64,000 nucleotides of DNA from Protonemura montana (taxonomy: Eukaryota > Arthropoda > Insecta > Plecoptera > Nemouridae): the NCBI GenBank assembly GCA_947568835.1, contig OX387609.1, forward strand, positions 10,121,660 to 10,185,659, given 5' to 3'. The notes below the pieces were generated by a model. That model was not told the DNA's origin and ran no database searches. It saw nothing but the letters and a program-made list of their open reading frames with translations. The position numbers were made by a program, and so were the translations under genes. Below, piece by piece: positions 43,369 to 53,403 of this stretch. How positions within the stretch are numbered: position 1 is the first letter of the stretch; each line of letters opens with the position of its first letter.

Positions 43369-44337
43369 GAAATGGTCATAATAATAATAATAGCAATAGG
43401 AATAAATGTATACACTTTCTTAATAAACACAGAATGTTAAGACAGATTCTCACAGACTTTACAGTAATTATATAATTAAATATCTTATCACAGGTTGCCT
43501 CAGTATTTGCTGATAGAATAAAAGTATTTGTCTATTCGACAACTTTCTTCGGCTGTTGGCAAATATGGTAAGCGTGCATTTAAAAACAGCTTGTTTCTGG
43601 ATTTAATTTGCTATTGAACGAATTGAGTGTTATAACAAAACTTGAGTCATCTTTCATGTAACTATTTAAAAAATGGATTTGTTGGTAGATATTTATTTTG
43701 AAAGTGGGAGCGAATAATTGGAAAGAAATTCAGTTTAACTTTAAGACTTGGCAATTTAAGAATAAATAAATAAATTGCAAGCTTCAATTTGTGTTGTAAA
43801 TTTTCATCGAGGTGGAGGAGCCGAGTCTACTCTGCGTTCAGGGGCTATAAGGGTTGCGTTCAGAGATATAGGGTGGAAGAACCGAGAAATAATGATTTTT
43901 GTGGTATTTTCAGGATGATAAAATAAATTTACCGTCACAACCAAAGAGCATTAAAATTAGCGCTAATGTGATTATTTTTTAAACCTTTGTTAAAAGCGTA
44001 GGAAAATTTTTACTAGCTAAGTCACGATATATTTACCATCCATGCTAGTTATTCTCTCTCTTTCTATACTATTACCATATCATGGGAAAATAACAATATG
44101 TTTGATAAACAATCACCCATTTTCATAAGATTTTAAGATCGATTGCTTTTGCAACGCATGAATAGTTTTGTCCTGAAATACAAACTTTTTCAAGAAGTGC
44201 TTTTGCTTTTCCAATCGATAAATCACCAATTTACATAAGTGGACGATAATTTTGTAAGCCTGTCACAACGATCAAGCACGAATGAAACTGAAGTGTCTCA
44301 TTTCGTTCTAAAGTTCCATCAAAGTCACACGTTTAAA
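43369..44337. other. Spacer between loci 11 and 12
   Basis: Contains a degenerate minisatellite unit at 43808-43890 (GGTGGAGGAGCCGAGTCTAC) and, from about 44210, the leader conserved in front of all METRAY genes. No gene is seen. Confidence 0.5.
43808..43890 (+). repeat. 38-bp minisatellite, diverged single unit
   Basis: The GTGGAGGAGCCGAG core is followed by TCTACTCTGCG, parallel to the unit at 48574-48687, at the same module position between a MEVTE-like and a METRAY gene. Confidence 0.6.
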
Positions 44338-45531
44338 ATGGAAACAAGAGCTTATTTCACAAGCAGATTTGTGGCAGCACTGAAGCCAATCTACTTCCTG
44401 TGTCGTTGCTTGGGCATCGCTCCATTTAACAGCGAATTCCAAACGTCAAAAACATCCTTGACTTTCAGCACCACCATGATACTTCTCATGCTGTTCACGT
44501 CTGCAGTGCTTGGAACTCGCAATATAATTAAATATATTGACAAAATTTCTTTGCTGCAAGAATCGCTCACACGCATCCTAAGTCTTACAATCGAAGTAAC
44601 AAGCGCTGCTTTAACAATAATCTTTTCTGTAACCAAAAAGTCAGAGATCCAAAAAATTGTCAAAGGCTTTGTGACTGTTGATATAATGCTTAAAAACTCT
44701 CCAGAAAAGTATGATAAAATGTACAACATTCTTAAACGTGAGGTGTTAGCTTTTATAATTTTTCAATTAACTTTTTTGTCGTTCGATCTACTTCTACTTT
44801 ACTTCTTTACTATTTCCAGCAGTTTTCTTGTGCTTATAATCTTCATTCAAGGTTCAATATTTCGTCTTTGCCCGTTGCTTTTTTGCAACTCTGTTTGTCT
44901 TTTGTCTACACAACTAAAGACCGTCAATTCTGCTCTCCAAAACATTTCGCAGCTAACGAAAAGCACGTTTAAATGTAAAGAAGCGGTATCAATAATAATA
45001 GACGAATCAGATTATTTTGCAATAGAGATATCCACGACAGCAGACGCTTTAAAAACATTGAAATTACTACGACGAGTCTACGAAAAGTTGCACGAGATTA
45101 AAACTTCCATCAATTCCTTGTTCGGCTTTCAAATACTGACCGTCTGCACAGCCATGATTGTTTCGACAGTTGCCACGGTCTACATGATCGTCGCCGAGAA
45201 CCTCAGAGAACCAGAAATTGGGAATCACATTGCTACTCTTGCCAACTGCATCTGGCTGGTGTCTAGCATGCTGATCTTCGTGTCGATATCAGTGGTGTGT
45301 GAACGTGCCGGCAACGAGGCGTACCAGACTTCAGTGGCGCTGCAGAAGTGTCTGCTGGTCGACGGGCTGGGTGGTGAAGTCTTGCACGAAGTCAAGGAGT
45401 TTTCACACCAGGTGGCCGGCTACAAAATGGAGTTGTCAGCTTGCGGTGTCTTCGGGATTAACACTTCGTTGTTGTTGAGTGTTTGTGGCACGGTTGTTAC
45501 CTATCTTGTAGTTTTGCTCAGCATAAAGTAG
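44338..45531 (+). CDS. Gustatory receptor, 7tm_7 family (locus 12, METRAY type)
   Basis: A 397-residue single-exon receptor starting METRAYFTSRFVAALKPIY. It is a close paralogue of loci 6, 14 and 16. Differences cluster in the helix 4 region, where it reads LLLLYFFTISSSFLVLIIF. Near the C-terminus it has MELSACGVFGINTSLLLSVC, then VVTYLVVLLSIK. The Glu-to-Gly change in GVFGIN is shared with loci 14 and 16 but not with 6, marking a right-arm lineage. The 3' flank (45532-45960) is shared with the other METRAY genes. Confidence 0.95.
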   Translation: METRAYFTSRFVAALKPIYFLCRCLGIAPFNSEFQTSKTSLTFSTTMILLMLFTSAVLGTRNIIKYIDKISLLQESLTRILSLTIEVTSAALTIIFSVTKKSEIQKIVKGFVTVDIMLKNSPEKYDKMYNILKREVLAFIIFQLTFLSFDLLLLYFFTISSSFLVLIIFIQGSIFRLCPLLFCNSVCLLSTQLKTVNSALQNISQLTKSTFKCKEAVSIIIDESDYFAIEISTTADALKTLKLLRRVYEKLHEIKTSINSLFGFQILTVCTAMIVSTVATVYMIVAENLREPEIGNHIATLANCIWLVSSMLIFVSISVVCERAGNEAYQTSVALQKCLLVDGLGGEVLHEVKEFSHQVAGYKMELSACGVFGINTSLLLSVCGTVVTYLVVLLSIK

Positions 45532-45954
45532 TTTTATTTTGTATTTTTTTCTGGTAAATTTTATTATTTGGAAGAAAAAATACCACTTTTATTTACCAAA
45601 TGTGTATGTTACACAACATAACCAACTAAGCAATAGTTTGAACATGGTCTTGACCTCGACGCTGATTGGTCGAATGGCTACGACGTGCTGCTATGGTGGG
45701 AAGTAAAGCTTTAATACCGTAATTTTAATTTGAAGTTTAAATTTTAAAATTTGTATAACCACTTCACTAAATAAAATAAGTTATGACCAGCATTAACATA
45801 ATTTTCTCACTCCAGAAAGGGCGTAGTACGTTTTGAATTTCTCAAGATCTTTTAGAATTAAAAACTTCTTTGTCGCATACTGTAATAAATTATTTTCCAC
45901 ATAAGTGTAGCACATTGTAATAAATAAAGACACTAGCCAAAACGATAGAATTAT

Positions 45955-46140
45955 ATTTATATTTATATCATATTATTATATTAATGTTTATATTATAAAT
46001 TAATAATAGTTTATATTACATATATTATAAAATTTACTGATGTACATAAATATATTAAATATATTATTATATACTTATATAATATATATATATTTATATA
46101 TAATATTATAATTATAATGATAATTTTAAATTAATCACAT
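45955..46140. repeat. AT low-complexity tract
   Basis: About 185 bases are almost purely A and T, with TATTATATTA and ATATATAT runs. Confidence 0.8.
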
Positions 46141-46478
46141 AATAATTAATAACGACTTTCAATCGCATGTAGTGAAATTAAGATGTTTCTGTGAGTAAGA
46201 AGCTAAATATAGGATTAAAAAATGATTGTTATACCGCGCATTAAAGAATCTATGCTTCCTAATCTAAGCTTTATCGTGAACCTCTTTCTAAGTCTAATTT
46301 TAAAGATGTTTAAAATTGTTAGAAACCTTTAAATACCAGAAAATCTGCCAAAAGTGGTCGCAAGAGTAACGCTAAACTGCATTCTCTAAACTCCTAAAAT
46401 AACTTCTTGGTTCTTGGTTCTTATCCTTGGAGATCCGTCATTCTCATCGAAATACACTCAAGTAGTTAAAAAAAAAAC

Positions 46479-46628
46479 GCGTTCAAGTCGCACAATGGGT
46501 ACGAGCAACACCCACGACAGGTGAATCATGGTTCGATTCCCCGTTAGGCATACATTTTTGAGACAGTAGTAGTGTTAATAAGAATAATATACCCCGCGCA
46601 TTGCAGGCGTTTGCAGTATAAATATGAT
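46479..46628 (+). repeat. tRNA-derived SINE with palindromic tail, copy 2
   Basis: An A-box-like GTCGCACAATGGGTACGAGC and a B-box GGTTCGATTCC are spaced as in a tRNA. The body follows (TTTTGAGACAGTAGTAGTGT), then ATACCCCGCGCATTGCAGGC and GTTTGCAGTATAAAT. The clear pol III boxes identify the head of the family whose tails recur at 22.3, 41.7 and 57.9 kb. Confidence 0.75.
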
Positions 46629-47055
46629 TTTGAATTAACAATATTTAAGATTTTATGTCCGTTTTTCAATCCCTGAGGAGGATGTTTGCCTCGTAGGAGT
46701 CCTAAATTTGCAACTGTCAGAGCTCTCATATATTTAACCCAGATGTCTAAGAGCACATGGATTTCATCCCGCGAGGCGTGGGCAATTGTTTTGTGCAACA
46801 TAAACCTAGCGTTGAGATATGAATTGGCTAGCCGATTGTCTCGAACCAAAATGTACACATAACCTAACTTCGATTGTTTACTTCCAATAAAATAACCTGG
46901 TCTAACAGTTTTGCTAAAATGTTTTTAAAAGAAAACATGTCAGTTTTTCTTTCAGCTGAACGGTTTTTCTTTGCATAAAGTAATTTGAAAAGTTTCGGTC
47001 TTCATTAAAATTCAAACTTCCTTCAGTTCATCATTTGCCAGCAACGCAAGCAACA

Positions 47056-48300
47056 ATGGAGGTTACCGAGACTGTCCTGGAAGATTCTTTCAAGACTGCA
47101 CTAACGCCTCTCTACAAACTGTGTCGTTTGGCAGGTCTTGCTCCTTATAACAGAGAATTCAAATCATCGAAACTCGCCGTAACGTACAGCTTGTGTGTCG
47201 CTCTGATGGTGATATCGGGTACCGCGAGGCGCTTTGTCGATCTCTGGAAGATTCATCTGGCACAGAACCCACCGCCACCTATTCAAGTGCCTTTAACAAT
47301 TAGCATTGTGATCACAATCTCTGCAACAAGTGCAGTGATTTCAATTTTTCTCTCATACACTAGGAAAACGGAAATGGAAAAGATTTTGAAAGATTTTGTT
47401 CGGATCGATATTGTTTTTTCTGACAAAAGCGATCTAAGTTATGGCAAATTTCACGCTTATCTGCTCAGGGAATGTTGTGCGTTTGTATTTTGCTTCTTTC
47501 TGATCGCTTCATTCGATTTCTATGTCGGGCCTGCAAGCACTGGTAGTGCGTTTGCTTTTTTTATATACTTGTCGGTATTCATCAATTGCGTAACAACTAT
47601 TCTATTTGTCAGCGCTGTCACGTTATTGACTTCAAAAGTAAAAACACTGAATCTGTCACTGAAATCACTCGGTACGCCCGTTACCGAACATGGCATGCCG
47701 GAAAAGGATGACTTTTTCCCTGAAAACATTTTCTTGACATCGCTATCGTGCGATAGTTGCAATAAACCTATCCTCAAGATATGGAACAGGACGCAGTCAC
47801 ACAAAACAATGGCTCTTTTAAATTCTTTACGAACCGTTTACCTCAAAGTCCACGATATCAAAACTGCCCTCAACTTCATTTACGGAATACGGATAGTGGC
47901 GATTTTACTTCGCACTCTCCTGATTTCGATATACTTCATCTACATGTGCCTCTTAAAGCTTATAAAAAACGAATGGAGCCTAAACCTGGCATCGTTTCTA
48001 CCAATGTGTTCGCACATCTCATGGGTTGGTTTCAACATCTTCCTGATGTTTTCGATGACAGTGGCGTGCGAGAATGTGGCTGACGAGGCGTACGAGACAT
48101 CTATGTTGCTTCAGAAGTGTCTGCTTAATAAGAATCTTGGTGGTGAGGTCTTGAGCGAGGTCAAGGAGTTTTCCCACCAGGTGGCCAGCTACAAGCTGTC
48201 GTTTTCAGCGTGTGGTGTTTTCGAAATTAACAATTCGTTGCTGCTGAGCGTGGCAGCTACGGTTGCTACATACATTGTTGTGTTGCTGAGCGCAAACTGA
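47056..48300 (+). CDS. Gustatory receptor, 7tm_7 family (locus 13, MEVTE type)
   Basis: A 414-residue single-exon receptor starting MEVTETVLEDSFKTALTPLY. In the upstream region the ATG used by loci 7 and 15 for a longer start is changed and a TAA follows, which supports this start. It shares YKLCRLAGLAPYNREFKSSK and the Ser/Cys-rich loop (LTSLSCDSCNKP) with loci 7 and 15. The helix 6 to 7 linker differs: it has CENVADEAYETSMLLQKCLL and NKNLGGEVLSEVKE, while the last 40 residues return to near identity with its paralogues. It ends TYIVVLLSAN. Confidence 0.94.
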   Translation: MEVTETVLEDSFKTALTPLYKLCRLAGLAPYNREFKSSKLAVTYSLCVALMVISGTARRFVDLWKIHLAQNPPPPIQVPLTISIVITISATSAVISIFLSYTRKTEMEKILKDFVRIDIVFSDKSDLSYGKFHAYLLRECCAFVFCFFLIASFDFYVGPASTGSAFAFFIYLSVFINCVTTILFVSAVTLLTSKVKTLNLSLKSLGTPVTEHGMPEKDDFFPENIFLTSLSCDSCNKPILKIWNRTQSHKTMALLNSLRTVYLKVHDIKTALNFIYGIRIVAILLRTLLISIYFIYMCLLKLIKNEWSLNLASFLPMCSHISWVGFNIFLMFSMTVACENVADEAYETSMLLQKCLLNKNLGGEVLSEVKEFSHQVASYKLSFSACGVFEINNSLLLSVAATVATYIVVLLSAN

Positions 48301-49006
48301 GACATAGAAGTAATAATAATAAGAAGAAAAATTATTAAAAACATAATAATATGAAGCCTGGAGTGAGAAGCTAATCAAGCAAAATCGTTAGTTTCAATTA
48401 CCCCAAAAAATAACTTATTTGTGGATTATTTTTCGCGATCTAACAGCCGAACGACTGCTCCGATTTAAACGAAATAGGGGACATATTTCTGTGTTTTTAA
48501 CTAAGAGCAAATGCGTTTTTCAACCAAATTGGTCGAATGTTTTTGAAACCATTACAAATCTACGAAAATGTCGGCTGCGTACAAAGTGGAGGAGCCGAGC
48601 TTGCTCTGCGGGCTGCGTACAAAGTGGAGGAGCCGAGCTTGCTCTGCGGGCTGCGTACAAAGTGGAGGAGCCGAGCTTGCTCTGCGGGCTGCGTTTCGGA
48701 GTACAGGGTGGAGAAAGCGATACAGAAATTTGATGGAAAATATAATTGTATTGAAAAACAATACGTCTTTTTGAGAATATTTGTAGAAATATTGATTGTG
48801 TTCCACATGCATAGTGCACACTTTTCATTATCATTTAAAGAATAGAAAAAAAGATACTGAAAGTAACGCTTATGCTTTTGCAATCGATAAATCACCAATA
48901 AACGTAAGTGGACAACGTTTTTGTAAGCCTGTCAATACGATCAAGCACGAATGAAACGAAAGTGCCTCATTTCGATCTAAAGTTCCATCAGAGCCACACG
49001 TTTAAA
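48301..49006. other. Spacer between loci 13 and 14
   Basis: Contains the three-unit minisatellite and the METRAY leader. The several overlapping open frames here are created by the repeat and are not genes. Confidence 0.6.
48574..48687 (+). repeat. 38-bp minisatellite, three exact tandem units
   Basis: Three consecutive 38-base units start GCTGCGTACAAAGTGGAGGA at 48574, 48612 and 48650, followed by a partial fourth that diverges into GCTGCGTTTCGGAG. The units are GC-rich in an AT-rich spacer. Sister modules at 32.0, 43.8 and 53.1 kb carry about one unit each. Confidence 0.92.
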
Positions 49007-50197
49007 ATGGAAACAAGAGCTTATTTCACCAGCGGATTTGTGGCAGCACTGAAGCCAATCTACTTCCTGTGCCGTTGCTTGGGCATCGCTCCATTTAACA
49101 GCGAATTCCAAACGTCAAAAACATCCTTGGCTTTCAGCACCACCATTATACTACTCATACTGTTCATGTCTGCAGTTTTTGGGACTCGCCGGATAATTAA
49201 ATATCTTGACAAAAGCTCTTTGCTGCAAGAATCGCTTACACGTATTCTTAGTCTTACAATCGAAGTAACAAGCTCTGCGTTAACAATCATCTTTTCGCTA
49301 ACCAGAAAGTCAGAGATCCAAAAAATTGTCAAAGGCTTTGTGACTGTTGATATGATGTTTAAAAACGCTCCAGAGAAGTATGATAAAATGTACAACATTC
49401 TTAAACGTGAGGCGTTAGCTTATATAATTTTTCAATTCACTTTTTTGTCGTTCGACTTGCTTCAACAAAGTCTCACTATTTCCAGCATTTTCCTTGTGCT
49501 TATAATCCTCATTCAAGGTTCAATATTTAGTCTTTGCCCGTTGCTTTTTTGCAACACTGTTTGTCTTTTGTCCACGCAACTAAAGACCGTCAATTCTGCT
49601 CTCCAAAACATTTTTCACCTAACGAAAAGCACGTTTAAATGTAAAGAAGCGGTATCAATAATAATAGACGAATCAGATTATTTTGCAAAAGAGATATACA
49701 CGACAGCTGACGCTTTAAAAACATTGAAATTACTACGACGAGTCTACGAAATGTTGCACGATATAAAGACTTCCATCAACTCCTTGTTCGGCTTTCAAAT
49801 CCTGACCGTCTGCACAGCCATGATTTTCTCAATAGTTACCACGGTCTACATGATCGTCGCCGAGAACCTCAGAGAACCAGAAACAAGGAATCACATTGCT
49901 ACACTTGCCAACTGTTTCTGGCTGGTGTCTAGCATGCTGATCTTCGTGTCGATATCAGTGGTGTGTGAACGTGCCGGCAACGAGGCGTACCAGACTTCAG
50001 TGGCGCTGCAGAAGTGTCTGCTGGTCGACGGGCTGGGTGGTGAAGTCTTGCACGAAGTCAAGGAGTTTTCACACCAGGTTGCCGGCTACAAAATGGAGTT
50101 TTCAGCATGCGGTGTCTTCGGGATTAACACTTCGTTGTTGTTGAGTGTTTGTGGCACGGTTGTTACCTATCTTGTAGTTCTGCTCAGCATAAAGTAG
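49007..50197 (+). CDS. Gustatory receptor, 7tm_7 family (locus 14, METRAY type)
   Basis: A 396-residue single-exon receptor starting METRAYFTSGFVAALKPIY, with Gly for the Arg found in its sisters at residue 10. It carries several private changes: NIFHLTKSTF in the intracellular loop, AKEIYTTADA, YEMLHDIKTS and SIVTTVYMIV. This suggests faster drift or a distinct ligand. The C-terminus, CERAGNEAYQTSVALQKC to VVTYLVVLLSIK, is as in loci 12 and 16. It pairs with locus 13 in a tandem module. Confidence 0.95.
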   Translation: METRAYFTSGFVAALKPIYFLCRCLGIAPFNSEFQTSKTSLAFSTTIILLILFMSAVFGTRRIIKYLDKSSLLQESLTRILSLTIEVTSSALTIIFSLTRKSEIQKIVKGFVTVDMMFKNAPEKYDKMYNILKREALAYIIFQFTFLSFDLLQQSLTISSIFLVLIILIQGSIFSLCPLLFCNTVCLLSTQLKTVNSALQNIFHLTKSTFKCKEAVSIIIDESDYFAKEIYTTADALKTLKLLRRVYEMLHDIKTSINSLFGFQILTVCTAMIFSIVTTVYMIVAENLREPETRNHIATLANCFWLVSSMLIFVSISVVCERAGNEAYQTSVALQKCLLVDGLGGEVLHEVKEFSHQVAGYKMEFSACGVFGINTSLLLSVCGTVVTYLVVLLSIK

Positions 50198-51557
50198 TTT
50201 TATTTTGTATTTTTGCTGGTGAATTTTATCATTTAGATCGAAAAAAAACCGCTTTTATTTACCAATTGTGTATGTTACACAACATAGCCAACTAAGCAAT
50301 TGTTTTACCTTGGTCTTGACCTCGACGCTTATTGGTCGAATGGCTACAATGTGATCCTATGATGAAAAGTAAAGCTTTAATACCGTCAATTTGATTTGAA
50401 GTATATTCTGTATTATAAAATATTTATAACTACTTTACTAAATAAAAAACGTTATGACCAGCATTAACACAATTTTCTTACTCCAGAAAGGGCGTAGTAC
50501 AGTTTTCATTTCTTAAGATCTATTAGAATTTAATACTACCTTGTCGCCTACTTGAATTAATCCTTTCCACTTAAGTTCTATGTCAAGTCAACCGACCAAA
50601 ATCCCGTCACCTCTCAGAAATCGACCATACTTGGTAGAATGGTGACCATATAATTTCTTTTGTTGATCTATATTTTTGTTTGCCTCTGAGTCAAATGGTT
50701 CGCCCGGCACGGCCCCAAAACGGCGGGACGGTACTGAATTTTGGGGTACACGCGCCTTTTTTTCTTTTCCAATTTGCGTCGGCTGTAGATAAGATGTATT
50801 ATAGAAAAGAAAACGACTTGAAAGGTATTGAAATGTTGTTTCATACAACATAAATTTCGTATTAAAAAAATAAAAAATGCTCCCTTTTTCCCTTTTTATT
50901 TTTTCTACCCCTATTATCTTTCAAAGAACTGCTTTTATCAACTTGAAAAAATTCCAGTTAATAGCTATAAGTATAAATGCCATTTCTAAAAGTATCAGAG
51001 TGAAACAGCTAGGGAATTTTGAGATAAAAATTAAAAAGATTATCCGTGTGTAATAAATCGCATGTTTTTACACGTGTTTACGCGTATATGGGCTATTTCA
51101 CACAAAATTAACACATCATTAAACCTGACTTACTTTTATGTAAAAAAAAAATTATGCTTACTCATGAAGTTGGCTTAGAGTAGACTTTTCCTAATTTTTT
51201 CAAAATGTTGTCCTTCACCGAGCATGCGCAATAGCAGTCGGAACTTAAGCACTTTTCAGTGTTTTGGTTCGCCTTCCACGGTGTTTGGGCTTCTAGCTAA
51301 CGACCCGTTAAAGATAACGAAAAAAAAAAACATCGATAGAAAGCTTGGATATATTAGAAAAGGTCAAATAAAAAAAAGAAACTTAAAAATATAAAAACTA
51401 CCCTTAATATACAAACATCTTAAAAGAAAATATGTCAATTTTACTATAAGCCGAGTGGTTTTTATTTACAATATGCATTAAGTAATTTGAAATGTTTCGG
51501 TCTTCGATAAAATTGAAAGTTCGCTCAGTTCAACTTTCGCCAGCAACGCAAGCAACA
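50198..51557. other. Intergenic DNA between loci 14 and 15
   Basis: The first 380 bases are the shared METRAY 3' flank. At 50590-50850 lies a less AT-rich stretch containing GGCACGGCCCCAAAACGGCG, open on the minus strand for 87 codons without a known domain. A poly-A-rich region follows at 51120-51400. Confidence 0.45.
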
Positions 51558-52802
51558 ATGGAGGTTACCGAGAGTGTCCTGGAAGATTCTTTCAAGACTG
51601 CACTAACGCCTCTCTACCAACTGTGTCGTTTGGCAGGTCTTGCTCCTTATAACAGAGAATTCAGATCTTCGAAACTCGCCGTAACGTACAGCTTGTGTGT
51701 CGCTCTGCTGGTGATATCTGGTACCACAAGGCACATTGTCGATCTCTGGAAGATTCATCTGGCACAGAACCCACCGCCACCTATTCAAGTGCCTTTGACA
51801 ATCAGCTTTCTGATCACAATCTCTGCAACAAGTTCAGTGATTTCAATTGTCCTCTCATACACTAGGAAAACGGAAATGGAAAAGATTTTGAGAGATTTTG
51901 TTCGAATCGATATTGTTTTTTATGACAAAAACTATTCAAGTTATGGCAAACTTCACGCTAATCTGCTCAAGGAATGTTGTGCGTTTGTATTTTGTTTCTT
52001 TTTGATCGCATCATTCGATTTCTATGTCGCGCCTTCAAGCACTCGTCGTGCGTTTGTTTTTTTTATATACTTGTCGGTATTCATCAATTGCCTTTCAACT
52101 ATTCTTTTTGTCAGCGCTGTCTCGTTTTTGACTTCGAAAGTAAAAACACTGAATCTGTCACTGAAATCACTCGTTTCGCCCGTTACCGAACATGGCATGC
52201 CGGAAAAGGATGACAGTTTCTCTGAAAACACTTTATTGACATCGCTATCGTGCAATAGTTGCAATAAACCTACCCCTAAGATATTGAACAGGAAGCAGAC
52301 ACACAAAACAATGGTTCTTTTAAATTCTTTACGAACCGTTTATATCAAAATCAACGACATTAAAACGGCACTCAACTTCATGTACGGACTACGGATAACG
52401 GCGATTTCACTTCGCACCGTCCTGATTTCGATACACTTCATCTACATAAGCCTCATAATGATTATAAAATACGAATGGAGCCTAAACCTGGCGTCGTTTC
52501 TACCAATTTGTTCGCACATCTCATGGGTTGGTCTCAACATCTTCCTGATGTTCTCGATGACAGTGACGTGCGAGAATGCGGCTGAGCAGGCGTACGAGAC
52601 TTCAGTGGTGCTTCAAAAGTGTCTGCTTGCTAAAAGTCTTTGCGCTGAAGTCTTGAACGAAGTCAAGGAGTTTTCTCACCAGGTGGCCAGCTACAAGCTG
52701 TCGTTTTCAGCGTGTGGTGTTTTCGATATTAACAATTCGTTGTTGCTGAGTGTGGCAGCTACGGTTGCTACATACATTATTGTGTTGCTAAGCGCAAACT
52801 GA
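51558..52802 (+). CDS. Gustatory receptor, 7tm_7 family (locus 15, MEVTE type)
   Basis: A 414-residue single-exon receptor starting MEVTESVLEDSFKTALTPLY. A longer in-frame start at 51492 (MFRSSIK) exists, as at locus 7. It shares GTTRHIVDLWKIHLAQNPPP with locus 7 and IQVPLTIS with locus 13, a mosaic pattern. The loop has LTSLSCNSCNKPTPKI. Near the C-terminus it reads CENAAEQAYETSVVLQKCLL with a Gln where its sisters have Glu, and CAEVLNEVKEFSHQVASYKL. It ends ATYIIVLLSAN. It forms a module with locus 16. Confidence 0.94.
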   Translation: MEVTESVLEDSFKTALTPLYQLCRLAGLAPYNREFRSSKLAVTYSLCVALLVISGTTRHIVDLWKIHLAQNPPPPIQVPLTISFLITISATSSVISIVLSYTRKTEMEKILRDFVRIDIVFYDKNYSSYGKLHANLLKECCAFVFCFFLIASFDFYVAPSSTRRAFVFFIYLSVFINCLSTILFVSAVSFLTSKVKTLNLSLKSLVSPVTEHGMPEKDDSFSENTLLTSLSCNSCNKPTPKILNRKQTHKTMVLLNSLRTVYIKINDIKTALNFMYGLRITAISLRTVLISIHFIYISLIMIIKYEWSLNLASFLPICSHISWVGLNIFLMFSMTVTCENAAEQAYETSVVLQKCLLAKSLCAEVLNEVKEFSHQVASYKLSFSACGVFDINNSLLLSVAATVATYIIVLLSAN

Positions 52803-53403
52803 GATAGAGAGAAGTATTAATAATAAAAATAACAATAATAATAAAAAAAAGTAATATTTAGCCTGGAGTGGGTAGCAAATCGAGCAAAATCGTCAGTTTC
52901 AACTACCCTAAAAAAATCTTATCTGTAAGCATCTAAACGACTGCTCCAATTTAAACGATATTTGAAAATATTTCTGGGTTTTCAACTAATAGCACTTGCG
53001 TTTTTCAACCAAATCGGTCAAATATTTTTGAAAATATTACAAATTTACGAAAATGCGGGCTGCGTACAAAGTGGGGGAGCCGAGCTTGCTCTGCGGGCTG
53101 CGCACGGGTGGAGAAAGTGTTACAGAAATATGAAGAAAATATGAATGTTTTGATAAACAATATTTCTCTTTGAGAATATGTGGAGGAAGATTGCTTGCGT
53201 TCCACATGCATAGTGCACACTTTACATTATCATTTAAAGATTAAAAAAATATACTGAAAGTAACGCTTATGCTTTTGCAATCGATAAATCAACAATTAAT
53301 ATAAGTGGACGATGTTTTTGTGAGCCTCTCAAAACGATCAAGCACGAATGAAACGAAAGTGCCTCATTTCGTTCTAAAGTTCCATCAGAGTCACACGTTT
53401 AAA
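52803..53403. other. Spacer between loci 15 and 16
   Basis: Contains one minisatellite unit at 53059-53096 plus a partial repeat, and the METRAY leader from about 53270. No gene is seen. Confidence 0.55.
53059..53110 (+). repeat. 38-bp minisatellite, one unit plus a partial
   Basis: GCTGCGTACAAAGTGGGGGA with one change from the 48.6 kb unit, followed by a truncated GCTGCGCACGG. Confidence 0.8.

Larger units (their letters stand above)
45532..47055. other. Intergenic DNA between loci 12 and 13
   Basis: Holds the conserved METRAY 3' flank, an AT low-complexity tract at 45955-46140, a 92-bp-family fragment at 46155-46200, a SINE at 46479-46628, and the inner flank of the inverted duplication. 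No gene is seen. Confidence 0.55.

Noticed and set aside
45955-46140. Possible replication origin or matrix-attachment region in the AT tract
   Set aside because: Only base composition supports it; no specific motif was seen.
48574-48687. Regularly repeated units that could suggest a CRISPR array
   Set aside because: The 38-bp units are directly adjacent with no unique spacers, and the DNA is eukaryotic; it is a minisatellite.
48520-48898. Several overlapping 90-112 codon open frames on both strands
   Set aside because: They arise from the minisatellite, whose unit happens to lack stops in several frames; they share no homology with known proteins.
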